Counted from the first letter of the stretch, positions 6,141 through 13,791 are shown. The stretch: 14,529 nucleotides of DNA from an uncultured Veillonella sp. (GCA_915066865.1 CAJZEE010000056.1:1-14529), one strand, 5' to 3'. A program made the numbers and translations. Notes: generated by a model from the letters alone, not told the origin.

Positions 6141-7886
6141 ATGTTATTAGGTTTAGACGTGGGTGGTACTTTCACCGATGCGGTTATCATTGATGGTTAT
6201 CGCGTGATTGCATCTGCTAAAAAGCGGACCACAAAGGATAATTTAATGCATGGTATTGGAGAGGCTCTTGATGCAGTTCTTCAAAACTGTGATACCTCGC
6301 TTATAAATCAAGTTACCTTGTCTACTACAGTTGTGACTAATACCATTGTAGAAGGAAAGGAGCAGCCTGTAGACCTTTATGTAGTAACAGGACCTGGGCG
6401 AAACGTTGATGATATTTTTCCTGTGAGCCCTATATATCTTCAAGGTTATACAGATCATAGAGGTATCGTTGTAGAGCGAACGCCTTCTAATGAGGTGCGT
6501 GATATATCCCGTATGGTTCAATCTCGAAGTGGTACTGATTTGGCGGCTATATCTGCGAAATTCGGAGTTCGTAATCCACAAGAAGAACTATCTATAGGAG
6601 AGGCGTTGAAAGATACATATGCTACGATTTCTAATGGCAGTATGTTAAGCGGTTCTTTAAATTTCCCTCGTCGTACGATTAGCGCTTATTTTAATAGTGC
6701 CGTAACACCCGTATTTACGGTGTTCAAGAAAAATGTCGAAGAGGCCCTTAATATACGTCATATCACGGCACCGCTTCATATTTTGAAGGCCGATGGTGGT
6801 TCTCTACCTATGGAGCATATGTTGAGCCGCCCTGTAGAGACGGTTTTTACGGGACCTGCTGCTACCGTTCTTGGACTGTCTGCCCTCAGTTCTATTGAAA
6901 AGGAGCATACAGTCGCTCTAGATATTGGTGGTACCACAACAGATATCTCTCTTTGGAAATATGGTAAACCGTTGATGACAAAAAGTGGCGTGTCCATACG
7001 TGAATATCCAAGTGCGGTGAGATCCTTTGCTGTTACTTCCGTCGGTATTGGTGGGGAATCCGTAGTTCGTTTTAAAGATGGTGACCTTACGGTAGGTCCT
7101 GAACGAGTGGGACCACCGGTGGCTCTTGGTGGTGTGGAACCTACATTAGGGGACGCACTCATCGTGCTTGGTCATGCAAACTATGGTGATTTTAATCTGG
7201 CAACACAAGCTTTACAAGCTTTGGCGGATACTTTACAGGCTACTATGAACCGTGAGGATGAACAAGTTGTCAATCATTCTCTAGCTAGCATCAATCCATT
7301 TGTAAGCCATGAACTAGCTAGTATTAAAACTGCAACTGATATGGCACAGCTCGTTGTAGACAAGGCGTTACACACAATTCAGCATGGCATTAACGATGTC
7401 GTAAAGGCTGAGAATAAGCGTCCTATTTATGTGGTAGCAGATATTGTAAATCCTGATGTATTTGTGCCTGAACATATCGTTGTAGTAGGGGGCACAGCTC
7501 CAAGTTTAGGCCCGAGTATCGGGGAGTATCTAGAGTTACCTGTTACGATTCCTGAGAATGCTGCTGTAGCAAATGCTATAGGCGCTGCACTAGCTTTATC
7601 TACCATCGAACTCACTGTTCATGTAGACACAAAACGTCGGTTGCTAGTCATTCCTGAATTAGGTATTAAACAACAAAACTGTACTTTGAAACGAGCGGAA
7701 CAAGTTGTGGAACGAGCAAAAGAAACTCTTAGTGAAGAGGCTTTACGTTTAGGTTTAGATATGGCGCAAGAGATAGAGGTCATTAGCATTGAGGATTTCC
7801 CTGTAGTAGAGGGCTGGCAATCTATGGAGCGTTTAATTACTGTGAAAGTACAACTGGCGGCGGGGGTGAAACACTATGTGGAATAA
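6141..7886 (+). CDS. Hydantoinase/oxoprolinase family protein (HyuA-like)
   Basis: A 581-residue ASKHA-fold protein of the hydantoinase A/oxoprolinase family, whose known members use ATP to hydrolyse the amide bond of cyclic substrates (hydantoins, 5-oxoproline) or to carboxylate ketones. The phosphate-binding motifs are both present: LGLDVGGTFTDAV (3-15) and ALDIGGTTTDISL (259-271). The middle motif STTVVTNTIVEGK (61-73), KADGG (216-220) and PVETVFTGPA (231-240) also fit. No HyuB-type partner is in the window, and the substrate is unknown. I start at ATG 6141, preceded by AGGAGG at 6131-6136, rather than at an ATG at 6108 that lacks a site. The last 11 nt overlap the following HDAC-like gene, which implies coupled translation. 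Confidence 0.88.
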   Translation: MLLGLDVGGTFTDAVIIDGYRVIASAKKRTTKDNLMHGIGEALDAVLQNCDTSLINQVTLSTTVVTNTIVEGKEQPVDLYVVTGPGRNVDDIFPVSPIYLQGYTDHRGIVVERTPSNEVRDISRMVQSRSGTDLAAISAKFGVRNPQEELSIGEALKDTYATISNGSMLSGSLNFPRRTISAYFNSAVTPVFTVFKKNVEEALNIRHITAPLHILKADGGSLPMEHMLSRPVETVFTGPAATVLGLSALSSIEKEHTVALDIGGTTTDISLWKYGKPLMTKSGVSIREYPSAVRSFAVTSVGIGGESVVRFKDGDLTVGPERVGPPVALGGVEPTLGDALIVLGHANYGDFNLATQALQALADTLQATMNREDEQVVNHSLASINPFVSHELASIKTATDMAQLVVDKALHTIQHGINDVVKAENKRPIYVVADIVNPDVFVPEHIVVVGGTAPSLGPSIGEYLELPVTIPENAAVANAIGAALALSTIELTVHVDTKRRLLVIPELGIKQQNCTLKRAEQVVERAKETLSEEALRLGLDMAQEIEVISIEDFPVVEGWQSMERLITVKVQLAAGVKHYVE

Positions 7887-9294
7887 AGGACTATCCTATC
7901 GAGAGCGTCATGGTATTCTAAATATGAATACTAAACAGGATGAGGCTACGAGCTCTACTATTGATAAAGCTAAATATCATCACAGTTTAGGCCTTGTCTT
8001 TTTCCCTGCTTTTGATTGGAAAATTTCTGAAACACATCCTGAACGACAAGAGCGTTTACTTTATACGCGCGATCAAATCGTAGAGGAAGGTTTATTAGAT
8101 ATACCCAATATTAGAGAATATAATCCCATAGTAGCTGATTGGGATACAATAGAGCGAGTTCACGTTGGTGCTCCAGATTTAGAGTCTTGGGTGACTGAAG
8201 CCCATCGTGTATCTGCTGGAGGTGCTATTGCGGCAGCTGATGCAGTCATGCGCGGTGAAGTAGACCGTGCTTTTGCGTTAGTAAGACCACCAGGTCACCA
8301 CGCAATGGCTATGGTTCATGGTATTCGTGGCTTCTGTACGATTAATATTGAAGCCGTTATGATTCAACACATGCGCCAAACCTATGGACTCAAACGCGTT
8401 GCCGTAGTAGATACTGATGTACATCACGGTGATGGCACTCAAGATGTGTTTTACCACGATCCAGATACCTTATACATTAGCTTTCACCAAGATGGACGAA
8501 CCCTCTATCCAGGAACAGGTTTTATGGATGAATTTGGAGGTCCTCAGGCTATCGGTGGTAATATAGATATTCCGCTGCCTCCGGGCACAGGTGACGAAGG
8601 CTTGATGAAGGTCATGCGTGAGCTGGTATTGCCTATTCTTGAAGAGTTTAATCCAGATATCGTCATTAACTCGGCAGGACAAGATAATCACTTTAGTGAT
8701 CCGTTGGCTAATATGCAGGTAACTGCGAAGGGTTATGCAGAATTAGTCGATTTGTTACAAGCAGATATAGCTGTACTTGAAGGAGGCTATTCCGTACAAG
8801 AAGCGTTGCCATATGTAAATACGGGTATCATTTTATCCATGGCAGGCCTTGATTACAGCAAAGTCGTAGAACCTGCCTTTGATCCTGTTAAATACAAACA
8901 GAGTCAAAATGTAACTAGTTACATAGATGATTTAATCGCTAAGTGGAAGATACAATGGGCTAACCGTCATCGTATAGCGGAAGACGAACGTACTATTTTA
9001 GGTGATATTTGGTCTAATCATTACAATGTGTACTACGATGAAACAGGTGTACAAGAGGAGCGACTTGAAAAGGTGCGCATGTATGAAAACAAAGTAGGCT
9101 GGCATAGCGTGCTTTCACGAGGACAATATGGACCGTATGGGCCGCAAAGCGTATATGCTATGTTCATCCCTTGGCAAGCCAATGAAGGGACGCGTCAAGA
9201 TGCTATTGTAGAAGCAAAACGAGCTAAAACAGAAGGGGGAGCTAGCCGTTACGTTGTGGTAGACCCACTCGGTGACGGACAATATGAACTATGA
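7876..9294 (+). CDS. Histone deacetylase/acetylpolyamine amidohydrolase-family zinc hydrolase
   Basis: A 472-residue arginase-deacetylase-fold protein. Bacterial members of this family deacetylate small amides such as acetylpolyamines. The catalytic His pair is in RPPGHHAM (137-144; His141, His142). Zinc ligands Asp181 and His183 lie in VVDTDVHHGDGTQ (177-189), and the third, Asp270, in NSAGQDNHFSDPL (265-277), where the usual Phe/Tyr is Gln269. The transition-state Tyr305 is in LEGGYS. All catalytic residues are therefore present. Residues from about 340 to 472 extend beyond the usual domain and are charged (EEAKRAKTEGG-type composition), of unknown function. The first 33 residues are also extra. 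The start at ATG 7876 overlaps the previous gene and has GGGGGTG at 7861-7867 upstream. Substrate is unknown. Confidence 0.88.
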   Translation: MWNKGLSYRERHGILNMNTKQDEATSSTIDKAKYHHSLGLVFFPAFDWKISETHPERQERLLYTRDQIVEEGLLDIPNIREYNPIVADWDTIERVHVGAPDLESWVTEAHRVSAGGAIAAADAVMRGEVDRAFALVRPPGHHAMAMVHGIRGFCTINIEAVMIQHMRQTYGLKRVAVVDTDVHHGDGTQDVFYHDPDTLYISFHQDGRTLYPGTGFMDEFGGPQAIGGNIDIPLPPGTGDEGLMKVMRELVLPILEEFNPDIVINSAGQDNHFSDPLANMQVTAKGYAELVDLLQADIAVLEGGYSVQEALPYVNTGIILSMAGLDYSKVVEPAFDPVKYKQSQNVTSYIDDLIAKWKIQWANRHRIAEDERTILGDIWSNHYNVYYDETGVQEERLEKVRMYENKVGWHSVLSRGQYGPYGPQSVYAMFIPWQANEGTRQDAIVEAKRAKTEGGASRYVVVDPLGDGQYEL

Positions 9295-9363
9295 TGTTAA
9301 TCTCCGTAAATAATAAGGTGAGTTATCATGTTAGAATCGTAAATTATAATATGATTAGTAATG

Positions 9364-9391
9364 CTGAAAAATAGAAAAATTATGATATAAT
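9364..9391 (+). promoter_or_regulatory. Candidate promoter upstream of rph
   Basis: TATAAT at 9386-9391 is preceded by TGA (extended -10). The -35 is CTGAAA (9364-9369) at 16-bp spacing, 4/6. The start site would be near 9398, directly before the hairpin at 9401. There is no other strong candidate before rph. Confidence 0.6.
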
Positions 9392-9400
9392 ATAAGAAAT

Positions 9401-9425
9401 AACGCCCCTTTGTGTAAGGGGCGTT
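9401..9425 (+). other. GC-rich hairpin at the 5' end of the rph transcript, or terminator of the HDAC-like operon
   Basis: AACGCCCC (9401-9408) pairs perfectly with GGGGCGTT (9418-9425) around a 9-nt loop. The following sequence (CTAATATTTACTTTT) is T-rich but interrupted. It could terminate upstream transcription or, if the promoter just before it is used, sit at the very 5' end of the rph mRNA as a stabilising structure. It could do both. Confidence 0.7.
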
Positions 9426-9457
9426 CTAATATTTACTTTTAGAATGGTGAGGCTCCT

Positions 9458-10213
9458 ATGCGCAGCGATAATAGAACAGCGGGTCAATTGCGACCTATTA
9501 AAATAACACGGAATTTTACAGAGTATGCAGAAGGTTCTGTACTCATTGAGTGTGGTAAGACTAAGGTTATCTGTACGGCCACTGTTGAGGATTCTGTGCC
9601 GCGCTGGCTAAAAGGTTCTGGACAAGGCTGGGTAACTGCGGAATATTCCTTATTGCCACGTTCTACGCAAACTCGCGTGAGTCGTGAGGCCTCTAAGGGG
9701 AAACAAACTGGTCGTACCGTAGAAATTCAACGTCTTATTGGCCGTGCTTTGCGCGCTGTCGTAGACCTTGAAGCTTTAGGTGAACGCTCTATTACTATCG
9801 ACTGCGATGTAATTCAAGCCGATGGCGGCACGCGTACAGCATCTATTACAGGTGCTTTTGTAGCCCTCGTTGATGCAGTGGACTTCACCTTTGGTGGAGC
9901 AGGAAAATTCCCAATTACTGATTTTTGTGCAGCCATCTCTGTAGGTATTGGTCCAGAAGGTCCTATTACGGACCTTTGCTATGAAGAGGATAGTGCCGCC
10001 ATCGTAGATATGAATGTAGTTCGTACAGGTTCTGGCAATATGGTTGAAGTACAAGGTACAGGCGAACACGGTACCTTTAACCGTGATGAACTCAATGTTT
10101 TACTTGATCTAGCAGAAGCTGCTATTGATGAGCTCATGGCAAAACAACGAGAAGCATTAGGTAGTACAGCAGATAAAGTTGGTAAGGTATATCCAACAGA
10201 GCCAGAGGTGTAA
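9458..10213 (+). CDS. rph: Ribonuclease PH
   Basis: RNase PH is a phosphorolytic 3'-to-5' exoribonuclease that trims the 3' ends of tRNA precursors, acting as a hexamer in the cytoplasm. The protein is 251 residues, the family norm. The N-terminal NRTAGQLRPIKITRNF (5-20) and AEGSVLIECGKTKVICTA (24-41) are characteristic. GRTVEIQRLIGRALR (85-99) carries the phosphate-binding Arg86. Further motifs are DCDVIQADGGTRTASITGA (115-133), DLCYEEDSAAIVDMNVV (172-188) with conserved acidic residues and EVQGTGE (197-203). It starts at ATG 9458 behind GGTGAGG (9445-9451). It is followed after one nucleotide by the XTP diphosphatase gene, a pairing common in Firmicutes. Nearby tRNA genes are not co-transcribed with it. 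Confidence 0.97.
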   Translation: MRSDNRTAGQLRPIKITRNFTEYAEGSVLIECGKTKVICTATVEDSVPRWLKGSGQGWVTAEYSLLPRSTQTRVSREASKGKQTGRTVEIQRLIGRALRAVVDLEALGERSITIDCDVIQADGGTRTASITGAFVALVDAVDFTFGGAGKFPITDFCAAISVGIGPEGPITDLCYEEDSAAIVDMNVVRTGSGNMVEVQGTGEHGTFNRDELNVLLDLAEAAIDELMAKQREALGSTADKVGKVYPTEPEV

Positions 10214-10214
10214 T

Positions 10215-10790
10215 ATGGAACAAATCGTACTTGCTACAGGCAATAAAGGAAAAATTCGTGAGTTTTCAGAGGCATTCTCTCATTTGTCTATCGATTGCGT
10301 ACCTGTAAAAGCTGTGATTTCCGTTGAGGAGCCTGAGGAAACTGGTACAACCTTTATGGAAAATGCTTTGTTGAAGGCTCGCTACTATGCAAAGGCTACG
10401 AATCGCCCATGTCTTGCTGATGACTCTGGCATTACGGTTGATGTCCTTAATGGTGCACCAGGTGTATATTCTGCGCGTTATGCAGGTCGCCATGGTGATG
10501 ACAATGCAAACAACGAGAAGTTAATTCGTGAACTACAAGGGAAAAGTAACCGTACAGGTCATTATGTATGCGCTTTAGCACTTGTATATCCTGATGGTCG
10601 AGAAGTGACGGCTGAAGGCTATTGCGATGGACTCGTTCAAGATGAGCCAAAAGGGGAAAATGGCTTTGGCTATGATCCGTACTTCTATGTGCCTGAGTTT
10701 AAAAAGACGATGGCAGAGCTTAGTATAGAAGAGAAGGAAACGATTAGTCATCGTGGCCGTGCATTACGTGAATTGATTAACAAGCTTTGA
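10215..10790 (+). CDS. rdgB: XTP/dITP diphosphatase (RdgB/HAM1 family)
   Basis: A 191-residue non-canonical purine NTP pyrophosphatase that hydrolyses XTP, dITP and ITP to the monophosphates and so keeps damaged purines out of nucleic acid. Motifs in order: ATGNKGKIREF (7-17), EETGTTFMENALLKARYYA (41-59), LADDSGITVDVLNGAPGVYS (67-86) with SARYAG (86-91), ENGFGYDPYFYVPE (148-161) and ISHRGRAL (177-184). Length and motifs match the family. The ATG at 10215 is one nucleotide after the rph stop, with AGAGGTG at 10204-10210; a longer in-frame reading from a TTG at 10179 lies inside rph and is not needed. Translation is probably coupled to rph. Confidence 0.96.
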   Translation: MEQIVLATGNKGKIREFSEAFSHLSIDCVPVKAVISVEEPEETGTTFMENALLKARYYAKATNRPCLADDSGITVDVLNGAPGVYSARYAGRHGDDNANNEKLIRELQGKSNRTGHYVCALALVYPDGREVTAEGYCDGLVQDEPKGENGFGYDPYFYVPEFKKTMAELSIEEKETISHRGRALRELINKL

Positions 10791-10796
10791 TATTTT

Positions 10797-10831
10797 TGAA
10801 CTATATGTTATAGTTCATATAAATATATAAT
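10797..10831 (+). promoter_or_regulatory. 9-bp inverted repeat beside a TATAAT box, upstream of the phosphoesterase gene
   Basis: TGAACTATA (10797-10805) and TATAGTTCA (10809-10817) are a perfect inverted repeat around a 3-nt centre. A TATAAT lies at 10826-10831, so the repeat would cover the -35 region, where no good hexamer is visible. It could be an operator, or a weak hairpin ending the rph-rdgB transcript. The TTTTT lies before rather than after it. Confidence 0.5.
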
Positions 10832-10856
10832 ATAGTGGCATTAGAGATTAAATACA

Positions 10857-11354
10857 ATGAAACGAATTGGCATTTTAAGTGATACTCATGGGTATCTAGA
10901 GGATATCGACCTCGTATTGGAGGCTACTGCCGATCAAGATATCGATATGTGGCTTCATGCTGGTGATTTTGGCGATGATGCACGCTATATGCAGGAACAT
11001 ACGGATATTCCTGTTTATGCGGTGCGTGGCAATAACGATCGTGTGCAACCGCTTGAACCACGAGAGCAATTGATTCCTCTTGAAGATACCTATATTTACA
11101 TGACTCATGGTCATGAGGTATCATATTATAATCGAATACAAAAACTGATTGAGTTAGGAACTGACATGGGTGCGCGACTCATAGTGTCCGGTCATAGCCA
11201 TCATCATGGTGAGGTTCGTGTCCGTGATGCGGTATTTGTAAATCCTGGCAGTATTTCTTTGGCTCGTGATCGCTCCGGTGGTACCTTTGCCATCGTTACC
11301 TACGATAATGGACAGTTTGATGTAGAGTTTGTGTACAAACAAGATATTGTTTAG
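10857..11354 (+). CDS. YfcE/MJ0936-type metallophosphoesterase
   Basis: A 165-residue calcineurin-like phosphoesterase of the YfcE/MJ0936 family, cytoplasmic phosphodiesterases that need divalent metal (often manganese). All metal-site motifs are present: GILSDTHG (5-12; Asp9, His11), HAGDFGD (34-40; Asp37), VRGNND (56-61; Asn59), THGHEV (83-88) and SGHSHHHGEV (111-120), followed by NPGSISLAR. The natural substrate of this family is not firmly known. The ATG at 10857 has only a weak purine stretch (TTAGAGATTAAA) upstream, in contrast to most genes here, so translation may be low. It follows rdgB by 66 nt, a gap that holds an inverted repeat and a TATAAT box, so it may have its own promoter. 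Confidence 0.93.
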   Translation: MKRIGILSDTHGYLEDIDLVLEATADQDIDMWLHAGDFGDDARYMQEHTDIPVYAVRGNNDRVQPLEPREQLIPLEDTYIYMTHGHEVSYYNRIQKLIELGTDMGARLIVSGHSHHHGEVRVRDAVFVNPGSISLARDRSGGTFAIVTYDNGQFDVEFVYKQDIV

Positions 11355-11362
11355 TTATATGG

Positions 11363-11388
11363 TGAAAGCTTCGTTTGCGAAACTTTCA
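11363..11388 (+). other. Hairpin upstream of speD
   Basis: TGAAAG (11363-11368) pairs with CTTTCA (11383-11388), and TTCG (11370-11373) with CGAA (11378-11381) around a 4-nt loop. No T-run follows. It may be a leader structure affecting speD expression, since it lies 43 nt before the start and the speD ribosome binding site is weak. Confidence 0.5.
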
Positions 11389-11431
11389 AAAGGAATAGTA
11401 AGTCTATGCATGGAAAGGGTTATGACATATC

Positions 11432-12214
11432 ATGGATACACCAGTTAAAGCAAAGCCTAAAATGAAGTTATATGGTTTTAATAATCTCACCAAGACATTG
11501 AGTTTTAATATTTATGATATTTGTTATACTCGTACGGAAGAAGAGAAAAAACAATACATTCAGTACATTGATGAAGTATACAATGCGGATCGTTTAACAG
11601 CTATTTTGACGGAAGTAAGCCGTATTATCGGCGCTAACATCCTTAACGTAGCGAAACAAGATTACGATCCACAAGGCGCGTCTGTTACGATTTTGATTTC
11701 TGAAGAGGAAATTGAAAAAGAAGATGTAGTTATGCATCTAGACAAATCTCACCTTACTGTACATACGTACCCTGAAAGCCATCCTCATAAAGGGATTAGC
11801 ACATTCCGTGCAGATATTGAAGTATCTACTTGCGGTCAAATTTCTCCGCTTAATGCACTTAATTATTTAATTCAAAGTTTTGACTCTGATATTCTTACCT
11901 TAGATTATCATGTACGTGGTTTTACTCGTGACGTATCTGGTAAGAAAATTTATATCGATCATCGCATCAATTCTATTCAAAACTACATCAGTGCGAAAAC
12001 TCGCAATATGTACAACATGATTGATGTAAATGTATATCAAGAAAATATTTTTCATACAAAGATGATGTTAAAAGAATTTGATTTAGATAATTATCTCTTT
12101 GGCATCACTGAGTCTGAGTTGAGCGATCGTGAAATCAAGCAAATTAAACATCAATTAAAACAAGAAATGATGGAAATCTTCTATGGACGCAATTTGCCAT
12201 CTGTAAAAGCTTAA
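11432..12214 (+). CDS. speD: S-adenosylmethionine decarboxylase proenzyme, E. coli-type
   Basis: SpeD supplies decarboxylated SAM, the aminopropyl donor for spermidine. The 260-residue proenzyme is of the long (E. coli) class, not the short Bacillus class. It closely follows the E. coli protein: YGFNNLTKTLSFNIYDICY (14-32), IGANILNVAKQDYDPQGASV (66-85), HLDKSHLTVHTYPESHPHKG (102-121), the self-cleavage site Lys105-Ser106 giving the pyruvoyl group, FRADIEVSTCGQISPLNALN (125-144) and DVNVYQENIFHTKMMLKEFD. Relative to E. coli it lacks about 12 residues just before the cleavage site and has about 9 extra N-terminal residues. The start at 11432 follows a weak AAAGGG at 11415-11420; the internal ATG at 11462 has none. 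No speE is within the window. Confidence 0.96.
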   Translation: MDTPVKAKPKMKLYGFNNLTKTLSFNIYDICYTRTEEEKKQYIQYIDEVYNADRLTAILTEVSRIIGANILNVAKQDYDPQGASVTILISEEEIEKEDVVMHLDKSHLTVHTYPESHPHKGISTFRADIEVSTCGQISPLNALNYLIQSFDSDILTLDYHVRGFTRDVSGKKIYIDHRINSIQNYISAKTRNMYNMIDVNVYQENIFHTKMMLKEFDLDNYLFGITESELSDREIKQIKHQLKQEMMEIFYGRNLPSVKA

Positions 12215-12273
12215 AGACAGCTTTTATGGCATTGTTGTGACAGCTTTTAGCGTATAATATGAAGATAGACTTG

Positions 12274-12309
12274 AAGTAGATAAGCCTTATATGGTTTATC
12301 TACTTTTTT
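12274..12309 (+). terminator. Intrinsic terminator after speD
   Basis: AAGTAGATAAGCC (12274-12286) pairs with GGTTTATCTACTT (12293-12305) with one G-T wobble and a 6-nt loop, followed by TTTTTT through 12309. Confidence 0.9.
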
Positions 12310-12502
12310 ATAATTTACTTTATTGCTACTGGAGCTTAATCTTTATTACTAGGGGATCTTAATGATAGTTATTTTTAAAAAGTTCAAAAAACTATATCGA
12401 AAAAACTTGAATTATTATATTGCATTATGTATAATACAATTAGTTAAAGGTATAAATTACCGACTCTAAAGAGTTCGAGTGTATCCACAAAGGAGAATAG
12501 TT
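12310..12502 (+). promoter_or_regulatory. Malic enzyme promoter region and leader
   Basis: No gene is seen here. TTGAAT (12407-12412) and TATAAT (12430-12435) are spaced by 17 bp, giving a transcript start near 12442 and a leader of about 60 nt. The leader has a small ACTCT/AGAGT inverted repeat (12463-12474) and the ribosome binding site AAAGGAGA (12489-12496). The stretch 12310-12406 is AT-rich with no recognised element. Confidence 0.7.
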
Positions 12503-13708
12503 ATGGACGTACGTGAATTAGCTGTACAAAAGAAACGTGAATTAAAAGGTTTCCTTACTGTAGGAACAAAATATGAATTAAAAGACGCTCATGATTTATC
12601 TGTAGCTTACACACCAGGTGTAGCAGAACCATGCTTGCGTATTAAAGATAATGAAGCAGAATCCTTCGAGTTAACTTGCCGTTCCAACATGGTTGCCGTA
12701 GTATCCGACGGTACTCGTGTACTTGGTCTTGGCGATATCGGCGCTGCTGCGGCTTTGCCTGTAATGGAAGGTAAATCCTTATTATTCAAAAAATTCGGCG
12801 ATGTAGACTGCATTCCATTGGTTGTAGATACAAAAGATGCTGATACATTGATCAACACAGTAAAATTGTTGCAAAAAAACTTTGCTGGTATTAATTTAGA
12901 AGATATTTCCTCTCCTAAATGCTATGAAGTTGAAAATCGTTTGAAAGAAGAATTGGAAATTCCTGTATTTCATGATGACCAACACGGTACTGCAATTGCA
13001 TGTTTAGCTGGTGTAAAAGGTGCTCTTCGTTTAGTTAAAAAAGATTTAGCTACTGCTAAAATCGTTGTAAACGGTGCTGGTGCTGCTGGTGCAAACATTG
13101 CTCGCTTATTGTACCTTGCAGGTGCTCGTGATATCACATTGTTGGTATCCTCTGGCGTATTGCACAAAGACTACAAACGACTTGACTCTTTGCAAGCTGA
13201 ATTGATTGATTTGCTTAAACTTGAAGAAAAACATGGCAACTTGGCTGAAAATGCTAAAGGCGCCGACATTCTTCTTGGTGTATCTGCAGCAGGTGCTTTC
13301 ACAAAAGAAATTTTGGAAAACTTGGCTGACGATGCAATCGTATTTGCAATGGCTAACCCTAACCCAGAAGCTACATATGCTGATATGAAAGCTGCTGGTA
13401 TCCGCGTTGCTGGTACAGGTCGCTCCGATGCTCCTAACCAAATCAACAACGTAGCAGTATTCCCTGGCGTATTCCGCGGCGCTATCGACGTTCGTGCATC
13501 TCAAATCACTGACGAAATGAAATTAGCTGCTGCTGACGCTTTGGCTCACTTGATTCCTGATAGCGAATTGAATGAAGAAAATGTTATGCCATCCGTATTC
13601 GATCCTCGCGTAGCTCCAGCTGTTGCTAAAGCAGTTGCTGAAGTTGCTGTAAAACAAGGTATTGCTAAAAATCCTCAAGCAGTAGAAGATGGTAGCTACG
13701 AAGGTTAG
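12503..13708 (+). CDS. NAD-dependent malic enzyme (malate oxidoreductase, decarboxylating)
   Basis: Malic enzyme converts malate to pyruvate and CO2 with reduction of NAD(P). The 401-residue protein matches the short bacterial family. Motifs: YTPGVAEPC (36-44, Tyr36), VSDGTRVLGLGDIG (67-80), GKSLLFKKFGDVDCIPLVVD (90-109; Lys91), NLEDISSPKC (131-140; Glu133, Asp134), FHDDQHGTA (156-164; metal-site Asp158, Asp159), the nucleotide-binding GAGAAG (191-196), GVSAAGAF and ANPNPE. The cofactor cannot be settled from the sequence alone. ATG 12503 follows AAAGGAGA, and an upstream GTG at 12479 is unlikely as start. Codon use is highly regular and optimal-looking, which suggests abundant expression, as expected in an organic-acid fermenter. 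It stands alone between promoter and terminator. Confidence 0.95.
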   Translation: MDVRELAVQKKRELKGFLTVGTKYELKDAHDLSVAYTPGVAEPCLRIKDNEAESFELTCRSNMVAVVSDGTRVLGLGDIGAAAALPVMEGKSLLFKKFGDVDCIPLVVDTKDADTLINTVKLLQKNFAGINLEDISSPKCYEVENRLKEELEIPVFHDDQHGTAIACLAGVKGALRLVKKDLATAKIVVNGAGAAGANIARLLYLAGARDITLLVSSGVLHKDYKRLDSLQAELIDLLKLEEKHGNLAENAKGADILLGVSAAGAFTKEILENLADDAIVFAMANPNPEATYADMKAAGIRVAGTGRSDAPNQINNVAVFPGVFRGAIDVRASQITDEMKLAAADALAHLIPDSELNEENVMPSVFDPRVAPAVAKAVAEVAVKQGIAKNPQAVEDGSYEG

Positions 13709-13759
13709 TTTATTTGCTTTACTAGCATTTTAAAATATTATATAACTATAGAACAATAC

Positions 13760-13791
13760 AACATGCACCTCGAAAGGGGTGCATGTTTTTA
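13760..13791 (+). terminator. Strong intrinsic terminator after malic enzyme
   Basis: ACATGCACCTC (13761-13771) pairs with GGGGTGCATGT (13776-13786) through a GAAA tetraloop, with TTTTT following (13786-13790). Confidence 0.95.

Noticed and set aside
11355..11431. SAM-type riboswitch before speD
   Set aside because: The leader is only about 77 nt with one simple hairpin. None of the multi-helix core elements of the known SAM riboswitch classes is visible.
13106..13504. Open frames on the - strand inside the malic enzyme gene
   Set aside because: They are shadows of a gene with strongly biased codons and lack start signals or recognisable domains.
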